DNA from: an uncultured Angelakisella sp.
Lineage (GTDB): Bacteria; Bacillota; Clostridia; Oscillospirales; Ruminococcaceae
DNA length: 14,427 nucleotides
Reading direction: 5' to 3'
NCBI GenBank assembly: GCA_910585535.1
Contig: CAJUFK010000087.1
Span: 1-14,427, forward strand
Shown here: positions 7,841 through 13,960 of the stretch, one piece after another
Layout of the letters: every line of letters starts with the position of its first letter
How positions within the stretch are numbered: the stretch's first letter is position 1
Position numbers and translations under genes: made by a program
Notes under the pieces: model-generated
Databases searched by the model: none
Told to the model about the DNA's origin: nothing
What the model saw: only the letters and a program-made list of their open reading frames with translations

Positions 7841-7999
7841 CCAGCGGCCGCAGGCACAACCTCCGGTCTGCGGTGATCCTGGGTACTGCGCCTGATTGAA
7901 AACGCACTGCCTTTTTGTAGGTTGTGGCCCTTTGAGCGTCCCATCTCTGGGTTTCCTTCCTGGGGTTTGGCTGCGGTTGATGGCTTAGCAACGTTTCGC

Positions 8000-8233
8000 C
8001 TACCCGGCGGGGGGTCCCTTTCTGTCGCTTATCTTTTTCATTCCAGCTGCAATCGCTGTAGAATAGGAACCAATGTTTGTATATTTCATGTAGGAATACA
8101 AGCAATCATATTCCATATGTTCAAATGCCCAGTCCCTGACAGCTCTTGCTGCTTCGCTTCCAAATCCTCTCCGCCAATACAATTTATGGATATGGTATCC
8201 AATCTCCGGAAGGTAATCTCCAAAAATATTGAT
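8000..8233 (-). pseudogene. fragment of a GNAT-family N-acetyltransferase
   Basis: The frame reads GDYLPEIGYHIHKLYWRRGF and then GSEAARAVRDWAFEHMEY, ending near SYSTAIAAGMKKI. This matches the central and C-terminal part of RimJ/RimL-type acetyltransferases, with RRGFGSEA as the acetyl-CoA-binding loop. About the first 90 residues of a normal enzyme are missing. The normal C-terminus is replaced after GMKKI by SDRKGPPAG and a stop, where the sequence becomes GC-rich. The frame is open directly after the stop codon of the neighbouring 168-aa gene and in phase with it, with no own ribosome site seen. A remnant is the best reading; a short 60-aa product from an internal ATG at 8182 cannot be excluded. 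Confidence 0.65.
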
Positions 8234-8740
8234 TTACATATTTCTCCGCCGATGCCACTCATTCCAAAATGCGATATATCCATCACAACTAAACGAATCC
8301 TCTGGTAATTTTTTTGGCGAACACGATTTATAGTATTCCTCAATTTTGTCTACAAACCGATACACCTCTTGCTTGTATTCCTCCAACGGAATGGTTTCCT
8401 TTCTTCCGTTTTCCAAAGTCAGAACAACATCTTTTCCGCTGTGCTTTACTGTCCAGTCAATTCCATTATCACAACCACTGATTGTCACATTTTCAAGCTT
8501 CGCATCAGGGACATAAAAGTGACCACAACAAGGCATCATCTGATTATCCTCATAAATGATATGATCCTCTGTCAATGTTTTGAGCAGATATAGTGCAGTT
8601 GCACTAACGGTACAATCATATTCCAGCTTTTCTTCACCAATATAGGTAATGACATGACCGTGCAAACACAAATCTTCCGGATTATCCATACTTCCATCAA
8701 TCCAGTATAAGTCTGTTGTATCAATCTGGAATTTTGCCAT
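8234..8740 (-). CDS. hypothetical protein (168 aa), accessory island
   Basis: I do not recognise this protein. It begins MAKFQIDTTDLYWIDGS, has no signal peptide or membrane segment, contains several Cys (including MMPCCGHFYV and SGCDNG), appears acidic, and ends in FWNEWHRRRNM. The centre looks beta-rich and the last 60 residues helical. The start at 8740 is supported by AGGAGG 7 bases upstream; the frame extends to 8854 but without a better site. Base composition is clearly lower in GC than the flanking genes, and the gene lies between inverted repeats, both signs of transfer. Size, acidity and solitary placement would fit an orphan immunity-type or small cytosolic protein, but that is only a guess. 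Confidence 0.7.
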   Translation of the reverse strand: MAKFQIDTTDLYWIDGSMDNPEDLCLHGHVITYIGEEKLEYDCTVSATALYLLKTLTEDHIIYEDNQMMPCCGHFYVPDAKLENVTISGCDNGIDWTVKHSGKDVVLTLENGRKETIPLEEYKQEVYRFVDKIEEYYKSCSPKKLPEDSFSCDGYIAFWNEWHRRRNM

Positions 8741-9294
8741 CTGCTTTCCTCCTCGACTTTCAGCTTTCCGACTTGCCGCTATTGCAACGTATAGCACAAA
8801 ATCAACTGACCTACAAACTTCCATTGTAGGGTCTTTACCTACTTTGCAAACCATGCGCTGGTGTATCCCCGGCGCAGCTTGTTGGTGACCGAAGGCCCCA
8901 GTGCATCGACGCAGCTCCTCACAAGGAACGTTACTACCTTCCGCCTTTTGCAGCTCTCGACTCCAGGCACAACCTACGCCCCTGCATAACCCTTAGGCGC
9001 GGAGCGCCGGGGAGGGTCTGCGTTTTGTCCGAAGCGCAAAATCGCCCCCCGCAACCTTGCAAGGGGCGATTTCCACCTTCTGCCTTTTACAGCCTTTGTC
9101 TCCAGGCACAACCTACGCCCCGGCACAACCCTTAGGCGCGGAGCGCCGGGGAGGGTCTGCGTTTTGTCCGAAGCGCAAAATCGCCCCCCGCAACCTTGCA
9201 AGGGGCGATTTCCACCTTCTGCCTTTTACAGCCTTTGTCTCCAGGCACAACCTACGCCCCGGCACAACCCTTAGGCGCGGAGCGCCGGGTAGGG
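8741..9294. other. gene-free stretch: leader of the 168-aa gene and repeat block
   Basis: From 8741 to about 8855 is AT-rich DNA, probably the upstream region of the 168-aa gene; I find no clean promoter. From about 8870 the sequence becomes GC-rich and resembles the 139-base unit with increasing similarity, so a degenerate extra copy probably precedes the clear tandem copies. Several frames are open across the repeats on both strands, but their translations repeat with the DNA and show no protein family. Confidence 0.55.
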
Positions 9295-9296
9295 TC
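8961..9296. repeat. 139-base tandem repeat, about 2.4 clear copies
   Basis: CTCCAGGCACAACC recurs at 8961, 9100 and 9239, an exact period of 139. Copies one and two are almost identical; the third stops at 9296, at the stop codon of the next gene. Each full unit carries GGCGC-GGA-GCGCC, TTTTG/CAAAA and a long hairpin, AAATCGCCCC pairing with GGGGCGATTT around GCAACCTTGC. A degenerate copy precedes from at least 8915 (ACCTTCCGCCTTTTGCAG against ACCTTCTGCCTTTTACAG). The near-identity implies recent duplication. Confidence 0.92.
9184..9296 (-). repeat. right arm of imperfect inverted repeat
   Basis: The reverse complement of this segment aligns without gaps to 7728-7840. Its outer edge coincides with the end of the last tandem copy and touches the stop codon of the surface-protein gene. 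Together the arms bracket a 1.57-kb island. Confidence 0.7.
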
Positions 9297-10614
9297 AGTC
9301 GTCCCAATCATCAAAACGCTTCCGGCGGCTGCCTCCGTTCCGACCACCGTTCTGATTCCCAAGTACCACGACTCCGCAAACTACAATCACTACCACCAGC
9401 ACCGCAAGCAGTACCGGTACCAGCGGGAATTTCCCCTTCTCTTTGTCCTCGTCTTCATCGTCATCATCGTCGTCCTTCTTGGCGTCCGCCGGCTTGCTGT
9501 CAGGCTCCGGTTCCGGATCCGGTTCAGGTTCCGGCTCGGGTACACTGGAAGACTCCGGCACAGAGCTGCTGGGCGGCGGCGCTACACTGCTGCTGGAGGG
9601 GGGCGCCGCACTGCTGCTGGAGGGAGGCGGAGCAACCGAGGAAGCCGGCTTGCTGGCCGGAGTGGGATTGTTTACCGCGTTAGGATCCAACGGCTTGCTC
9701 GTCGTGTGGTCCATCAGCGCTTTGCTGCTGATTACGTAGCTGCCCAACGTCTTGGTCTTGATGACATAGGCGTTGAGGTCACTGTCGTAGCTGCCCCCCA
9801 AACGGTACAGGCTGTCGTCGTCCTTGATGCCGTAAATGTATTCGTTGGGTTTCATGTAGATGGAAAGCTTGCCCTCCAGCTCAAAGGTGGGCCGGGCGTC
9901 CCAGTTGATAAATCGCATCTTGGCAGTATTGTACTTGGTGGCCAGGGTGTTGTTCTCCGTCTCGTTGAACCCCAGGAACAGGGACTCCTGGTCCACGATC
10001 TTTACCACATACTTGGCGATCTTGGTGCCCTTGTCGTTGTCAAAGTCGGCGGTAAAGGTCCCGTAGTCGTCCCCGTCCTCGGTAACGAACTTTACCTTGG
10101 ATTCCTGGTAATCATAGGGCAGGCTGAATTTGCGGTCGCCGTCCTGGTACATCTCGGACTTTGTATCGTTGATACCAATGGAAAGATCGTCTTCCCCGAT
10201 GGTGCAGGTATAGGTCCGCTTGGAATCCTTATCCCGGATCCGAAGGGTCCCGCGGATCTCTTTTTCGGTAGAGATCTTGATCCCGGACTTGATGACCAGG
10301 GTGACGTAATCATCCCCATCTTCAAAGTAGACCCGGTCCACATAGCTGCCGCCCTTTTTCCAGGTGGGCTCCAACAGGCTGTTGTACTCTTTATCCAGCT
10401 CCCACCCCATAGATTCGTATTCATCATCGTCGCTTTCGGCGTCCTTATCTCTCCAGTAAAAATCGCTGGTATAGATTTTTACCTTGTCTCCGCCTTTCGC
10501 TACACTGGGATCCGGACTGCAATGGCTTGCTTCCTCCTTGGTCTCCGCAAACGCCACCACCCCCATGGTGACCATCATTGCCAACGCCAATCCTACCGCT
10601 AAAAATTTTTTCAT
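9295..10614 (-). CDS. secreted, membrane-anchored surface protein with Pro/Ser/Glu stalk
   Basis: A 439-aa protein. Residues 1-23 (MKKFLAVGLALAMMVTMGVV, then AFA) are a classical signal peptide. Residues 24-316 form a beta-rich, Asp-rich ectodomain with repeated charged strands such as VYFEDGDDYVTLV and VTEDGDDYGTF, ending in TLGSYVISSKAL, a block I associate with clostridial surface proteins. Residues about 317-378 are a stalk of repeated APPPSSSS units and Glu/Pro/Asp alternation, followed by an Asp/Glu/Lys run (379-395), one transmembrane helix (396-419) and a basic tail with SRRKR. There is no LPXTG motif, so anchoring is by the helix. GGAGG lies 11 bases before the ATG at 10614; an earlier in-frame start (10707) would overlap the transcription start. 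The function of the ectodomain is unknown to me. Confidence 0.85.
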   Translation of the reverse strand: MKKFLAVGLALAMMVTMGVVAFAETKEEASHCSPDPSVAKGGDKVKIYTSDFYWRDKDAESDDDEYESMGWELDKEYNSLLEPTWKKGGSYVDRVYFEDGDDYVTLVIKSGIKISTEKEIRGTLRIRDKDSKRTYTCTIGEDDLSIGINDTKSEMYQDGDRKFSLPYDYQESKVKFVTEDGDDYGTFTADFDNDKGTKIAKYVVKIVDQESLFLGFNETENNTLATKYNTAKMRFINWDARPTFELEGKLSIYMKPNEYIYGIKDDDSLYRLGGSYDSDLNAYVIKTKTLGSYVISSKALMDHTTSKPLDPNAVNNPTPASKPASSVAPPPSSSSAAPPSSSSVAPPPSSSVPESSSVPEPEPEPDPEPEPDSKPADAKKDDDDDDEDEDKEKGKFPLVPVLLAVLVVVIVVCGVVVLGNQNGGRNGGSRRKRFDDWDD

Positions 10615-10714
10615 GGTACCAATTCCCTCCGTGTCTAGTTGGTGTCTACTACTATAGTACGATAAAATAAGCCTTTTTATTGCAGGGATTTTTATTTTTT
10701 TTGACATTTCTTAC

Positions 10715-10743
10715 ATTATACTCATTTTTTCCCGCCTTGTAAA
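10715..10743 (-). promoter_or_regulatory. sigma-A-type promoter of the surface-protein gene
   Basis: On the minus strand TTTACA (10743-10738) and a consensus TATAAT (10720-10715) are separated by 17 bases. Transcription would start near 10708, giving a leader of about 94 bases before the ATG at 10614. Confidence 0.75.
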
Positions 10744-10850
10744 CCCATACCTGCCATAGATTTGCGATAAAATATTCCCATCTGTAGATGCCGGAGCATA
10801 GGATGGGCCAGGGCTTCTACTGCTTTGGAAGCCGGAAAGGAGTTTTTACC

Positions 10851-12608
10851 ATGGCTATGACCAAAAATGCCACCTTGCTTTTTCAGCTTTCCGCTGGACG
10901 GGAGGCCCTGCCGGTGCCCGGCGCCGGAGTGACCCTGACCAGCCGGGAAACCGGACGGAGGGTTTCCTTCGTCACCGATCTCTCCGGGCGGACCCCGCCC
11001 ATCCCGGTCTGCGCCCCGCCCCGCTGGGAAAGCCTGGATCCCAATTTTGAGGGCGTCCCCTACAGCCTCTATGACGCACGGGTGGAGGCGGAAGGCTATA
11101 TCCCGGTCACCGTCCGGGGCATCCAGGTCTTTCCCGGGGAGGGTTCGGTGGTCCCCCTCTCCCTGGATCCCCAGCCAATGGGCCGGGACCGTAGCGAGGA
11201 AGAGGTCTTTGACATTCCGGAAAACGGCCTTCTCACCACCCCCCAGCGCCAGCCGGAGGGCCCGGATCCCCAGGATGACATCCCGCAGGGGCGGGTGCTG
11301 ACCAACGTCTACATCCCGCGGTATATCACCGTTCACCTGGGGGCTCCCTCCAACGCCTCTGCACAGAACGTGACGGTGGATTTTGCCTACTACATCAAAA
11401 ACGTGGCCAGCAGCGAGATCTATCCCACCTGGCCGGAAAACGCCATCCGGGCCAACATCTATGCCCAGATCTCCTTTGCCCTCAACCGCATCTTTACCGA
11501 ATGGTACCCCAGCCGGGGATACAGCTTCAATATCACCAATCACACCGGGTATGACCAATACTATGTGCCGGGGCGGAATATCTTTACCAACATCGGGCGG
11601 ATCGTGGACGAGATCTTCACCACCTACATCCGGCGGCCCGGGGCGCTGAATCCCCTTTTTGCCGAATACTGCAACGGCACCACCGTTTCCTGCGACGGTC
11701 TTTCCCAGTGGGGCACCGTCAGTTTGGCCCAGCAGGGGTACACCCCCCTAAGCATCCTGCGGCGTTTCTACGGCAGCGTGGAGCTGGTCCAGGCGAGCCA
11801 GGTCCGGAACATCGAAAGTTCCTACCCCGGGTCGTCCCTTTCCCTGGGGAGCCGGGGGGCGGCGGTGCAGACCATCCAGCGGCAGCTGAGCCGCATCCGC
11901 CGGAATTACCCCGCCATCCCCGCCCTGGATATAGACGGAATCTTCGGCAGCGGCACCCGGGCGGCAGTGATGGCCTTCCAGCGGATCTTTAACCTCACCC
12001 AGGACGGGATCGTTGGACGGGGGACCTGGAACCGCATCTCCAACATCTACGTCGCGGTCACCCGCCTGGCGGAGCTGGACGGGGAAAACGAGCCGCTCCC
12101 CGACGTCCGGCCCAGCAACCTTCTGCGCCAGGGGGATCGGGGGGAGACGGTTCGGCTGGCCCAATACTTCCTCCGGGTCATCTCCAACTACTACAATTCG
12201 GTGCGGCCCATTGCCGTGGACGGGATCTTTGGATCGGGAACCAAAAACGCGGTCATCGATTTTCAGCGCCGGTTCGGACTTTCCCCCGACGGCATCATCG
12301 GACCGGCCACCTGGAACAGCCTGTACAACGTCTTTATGGGCATCGCCAACACCAGCGGCCTGGTCGTGCCGTACCCGGGGACGCTTTTGCGGGAGGGGAG
12401 CCGGGGGGACAATGTACAGCTGATGCAGGAGTATCTGCGGACCATTGGGACACGGTATCCCATTCCCTGGCTGGCCATCGACGGGATTTTCGGTCCGGCG
12501 ACCCGGGACGCCGTGCTGGCCTTCCAGCGGTTGGCGGGAATCGCGGCAGACGGCATCATTGGGCGGAACACTTGGGACCGGATCGTGGCTACCCGGCTGC
12601 TGATCTAG
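10851..12608 (+). CDS. SpoIID-like protein with three peptidoglycan-binding (PG_binding_1) repeats
   Basis: A 585-aa protein starting MAMTKNATLLFQL, with AAAGGAG 8 bases before the ATG. Residues about 5-110 resemble a carboxypeptidase regulatory-like beta domain (GAGVTLTSRETGRRVSFVTD). Residues about 150-310 resemble SpoIID/LytB: SEIYPTWPENAIRANIYAQ followed by ISFALNRI fits the SpoIID core, with Glu189 at the position of its catalytic glutamate, and CDGLSQWGTVSLAQQGYTP fits the end. Three PG_binding_1 repeats follow (about 329-395, 423-494, 510-585), each with LxxGxRGxxVxxxQ, DGIFGxxTxxAVxxFQ and DGIxGxxTW. No signal peptide is visible, as expected for a protein made inside a mother cell or exported otherwise. 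A role in spore cortex or cell-wall remodelling is inferred. It is divergent from the surface-protein gene, and I see no clear promoter of its own. Confidence 0.88.
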   Translation: MAMTKNATLLFQLSAGREALPVPGAGVTLTSRETGRRVSFVTDLSGRTPPIPVCAPPRWESLDPNFEGVPYSLYDARVEAEGYIPVTVRGIQVFPGEGSVVPLSLDPQPMGRDRSEEEVFDIPENGLLTTPQRQPEGPDPQDDIPQGRVLTNVYIPRYITVHLGAPSNASAQNVTVDFAYYIKNVASSEIYPTWPENAIRANIYAQISFALNRIFTEWYPSRGYSFNITNHTGYDQYYVPGRNIFTNIGRIVDEIFTTYIRRPGALNPLFAEYCNGTTVSCDGLSQWGTVSLAQQGYTPLSILRRFYGSVELVQASQVRNIESSYPGSSLSLGSRGAAVQTIQRQLSRIRRNYPAIPALDIDGIFGSGTRAAVMAFQRIFNLTQDGIVGRGTWNRISNIYVAVTRLAELDGENEPLPDVRPSNLLRQGDRGETVRLAQYFLRVISNYYNSVRPIAVDGIFGSGTKNAVIDFQRRFGLSPDGIIGPATWNSLYNVFMGIANTSGLVVPYPGTLLREGSRGDNVQLMQEYLRTIGTRYPIPWLAIDGIFGPATRDAVLAFQRLAGIAADGIIGRNTWDRIVATRLLI

Positions 12609-12610
12609 CG

Positions 12611-12657
12611 AAAAAAAGCCAGGCATCGGTCAGGGGGCCCTGATGGATGCCTGGCTT
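12611..12657 (-). terminator. intrinsic terminator of the sugar kinase gene
   Basis: AAGCCAGGCATC (12616-12627) pairs perfectly with GATGCCTGGCTT (12646-12657), and the stem continues inward with GTCAGGG/CCCTGAT after one mismatch. On the minus strand it is followed by a seven-T run. It begins 3 bases after the kinase stop codon. The adjoining plus-strand gene ends just before it, so the hairpin may also slow plus-strand transcripts, though no T run follows on that side. Confidence 0.93.
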
Positions 12658-12660
12658 GAC

Positions 12661-13602
12661 TTACGCCAGTTTTTCGCAAATAACCTGGTTCATGATGCTG
12701 GCTGTGGCGATCCGCGTCGGCGGCGATGTCCCCTCTGTCAAGCAGGCCGCCGTCCCAAAGGAGGCCGCCGTTTTCAGGGACTGGAGCAGGCTTTTCTTTG
12801 TGGCCTGGCCCAAAACAAAGCCCGCCAGACAGTAATCCCCGCTTCCCACCGCAGAGACTACCGAAACATTGGGCACCATCACCTGGTACACCCCTTCTTC
12901 CCCGGTGTAAAGGATCCCGCTGTCCCCCATGCTCACCAGGCAGTGGATCACCCCCCGATCCTCCAGCTCCCGGCAGAAGGAGATGATCTCCCCTGTGTCG
13001 GAAAGCTCCCGGTGGGCCAGCCCTTCCAGTTCCCGAAGATTCGGCTTGATCAGCCAGGGCTCGATCTTTTCCAGTTCCTCCGGGGAGAACCGGGCGGAGG
13101 TATCCAGGGCCACCAATCCCCCATGCTCCTTGATGGTGAGGCAGATGTCCATAAGCAGCTTATCGGTAATGCCGCTGGGCAGCGTCCCGGAGATGACCAC
13201 CAGGGTCCGCTCCCGAACCTCCCGGGAAAGAAGCTCCAGCAGCTGGGTGATGGCCTCGTATGGAACGGAAAAGCCCTCCCGGAGAAAACGGGTGACGGTG
13301 TGGTCCTCCTCCACAATGGAGATGTTCTCCCGGGTGTAGCCCTCCACAGGGATGATGGTGTACTGGATGCCCTCCTCCTTCAGGGGCTCCTCATACCGCT
13401 CCCGGTTGTGGGCCCCGGCCAGCACCAGGGCCTGGGTCTTTACCCCGTAGATCCCCAGGGCCCGGGAGACGTTCATCGCTTTCCCGGCAGATTCATATTT
13501 TTCAAAGCGGACGGCGTTGTCCTCCCCCCGTCCGGCCCGCTCCACCCAAAGGGTAGCGTCGATGGCGGGGTTGAGGGAAAGGGTGATGATGTGGTCAAAC
13601 AT
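12661..13602 (-). CDS. PfkB-family sugar-phosphate kinase (1-phosphofructokinase/tagatose-6-phosphate kinase type)
   Basis: A 313-aa cytosolic kinase of the PfkB/ribokinase superfamily, of the subgroup that opens with ITLSLNPAIDATLWV as FruK and LacC do. Other marks are KAMNVSRALGIYG near residue 40, a GTLPSGI block, KPNLRELE, and the C-terminal ATP/anion-hole motif VGSGDYCLAGFV, where Asp256 is the predicted catalytic base. Likely reaction: ATP-dependent phosphorylation of fructose 1-phosphate or tagatose 6-phosphate to the bisphosphate. Oddities are SAGKAMNV where most relatives have GGKGxNV, and SAVGSGD rather than the common TVGAGD. AAGGAG lies 10 bases before the ATG at 13602. No phosphotransferase or aldolase gene is next to it, so the substrate remains open. 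Confidence 0.88.
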   Translation of the reverse strand: MFDHIITLSLNPAIDATLWVERAGRGEDNAVRFEKYESAGKAMNVSRALGIYGVKTQALVLAGAHNRERYEEPLKEEGIQYTIIPVEGYTRENISIVEEDHTVTRFLREGFSVPYEAITQLLELLSREVRERTLVVISGTLPSGITDKLLMDICLTIKEHGGLVALDTSARFSPEELEKIEPWLIKPNLRELEGLAHRELSDTGEIISFCRELEDRGVIHCLVSMGDSGILYTGEEGVYQVMVPNVSVVSAVGSGDYCLAGFVLGQATKKSLLQSLKTAASFGTAACLTEGTSPPTRIATASIMNQVICEKLA

Positions 13603-13612
13603 TCCCGGCGTT

Positions 13613-13701
13613 CTCCTTAAAAAAGCTTCTCGGCGCCCCAGGGCGCTGTCTCTCTGTTTTGACCGGCAGGCAAAAGGGGCCAAGACAGAACCTTAGAAGC
13701 T
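13613..13701 (-). promoter_or_regulatory. structured leader of the sugar kinase gene with terminal U run
   Basis: Read on the minus strand, AGCTTCT (13701-13695) pairs with AGAAGCT (13630-13624), enclosing CTGTCT/AGACAG (13688-13683 with 13651-13646), TTTTG/CAAAA inside that, and a GCGCC/GGCGC hairpin. The outer stem is followed directly by six Ts (13624-13619) and then the ribosome site AAGGAG (13618-13613). This layout could act as an attenuator or as a switch hiding the ribosome site. I do not recognise a known riboswitch class. Confidence 0.35.
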
Positions 13702-13761
13702 GCACCATTTCCCGGCAGGATGGGGGCGGCTGTTGGTACGACTTCTTATATACAGTTTAAC

Positions 13762-13767
13762 ATTATA
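13762..13767 (-). promoter_or_regulatory. -10 element upstream of the sugar kinase gene
   Basis: A consensus TATAAT on the minus strand, about 160 bases before the kinase ATG. No good -35 box is found 16-18 bases upstream (AGGATT at best), so the promoter may depend on an activator, or the match may be fortuitous. Confidence 0.4.
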
Positions 13768-13805
13768 TCACCCTGGAGGGGAAAAATCCTATCCGCAAAA
13801 GGGGG

Positions 13806-13831
13806 AAAAAACTTCACCCTTTGGGGGTGAA
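13806..13831 (-). terminator. second terminator-like hairpin after the ABC ATPase gene
   Basis: TTCACCC (13813-13819) and GGGTGAA (13825-13831) form a 7-bp stem with a 5-base loop. On the minus strand it is followed by G and six Ts. It lies about 70 bases beyond the first terminator and just upstream of the kinase -10 element, so an operator role is also possible. Confidence 0.55.
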
Positions 13832-13896
13832 ATTATCAAAAAAGCCCGACCATCTTCCAGGATCATCCAGATCCGCCGCCAGGCTGCCGCCTTTCC

Positions 13897-13937
13897 AAAC
13901 AAAAACGGGGAACCCGCCAGCTGGGGGCTCCCCGTTT
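13897..13937 (-). terminator. intrinsic terminator of the ABC transporter ATPase gene
   Basis: AAACGGGGA (13903-13911) pairs with TCCCCGTTT (13929-13937), with extra CCC/GGG pairing inside. On the minus strand the stem runs into GTTTTTGTTTGG. It begins about 24 bases after the ATPase stop codon. Confidence 0.85.
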
Positions 13938-13960
13938 GTTTCCTGTTTGTTCAAAGAGCG

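Larger units (their letters stand above)
7408..7999. other. gene-free stretch between the C-S lyase gene and the GNAT fragment
   Basis: Nearly 600 bases with no convincing gene on either strand. It holds the cluster promoter and palindrome, the terminator-like hairpin, an AT-rich part up to about 7690, a small GCGGGC/GCCCGC hairpin near 7710-7725, and the left arm of the inverted repeat. The 96-aa minus-strand frame across 7815-8105 has a low-complexity, Arg/Lys/Gln-rich translation with no family signal and overlaps the repeat and the GNAT fragment. Confidence 0.6.

Noticed and set aside
7815..8105. 96-residue minus-strand frame
   Set aside because: It overlaps the inverted-repeat arm and GNAT fragment in another frame, has no family signal, and is rich in Arg, Lys and Gln.
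8915..9296. CRISPR array
   Set aside because: The repeats are contiguous 139-base units without variable spacers, and no cas gene is present.
8961..9683. Open frames through the 139-base repeats on both strands
   Set aside because: Repeated peptides arise from repeated DNA; there are no ribosome sites, and the plus-strand frame runs into the antisense of the surface-protein gene.
10701..10722. Plus-strand promoter TTGACA...TATACT for the peptidoglycan-binding gene
   Set aside because: The boxes are only 10 bases apart, and a properly spaced minus-strand promoter uses the same bases.
11748..12626. Minus-strand open frame opposite the peptidoglycan-binding repeats
   Set aside because: Its apparent repeats simply mirror the three PG_binding_1 repeats on the plus strand.
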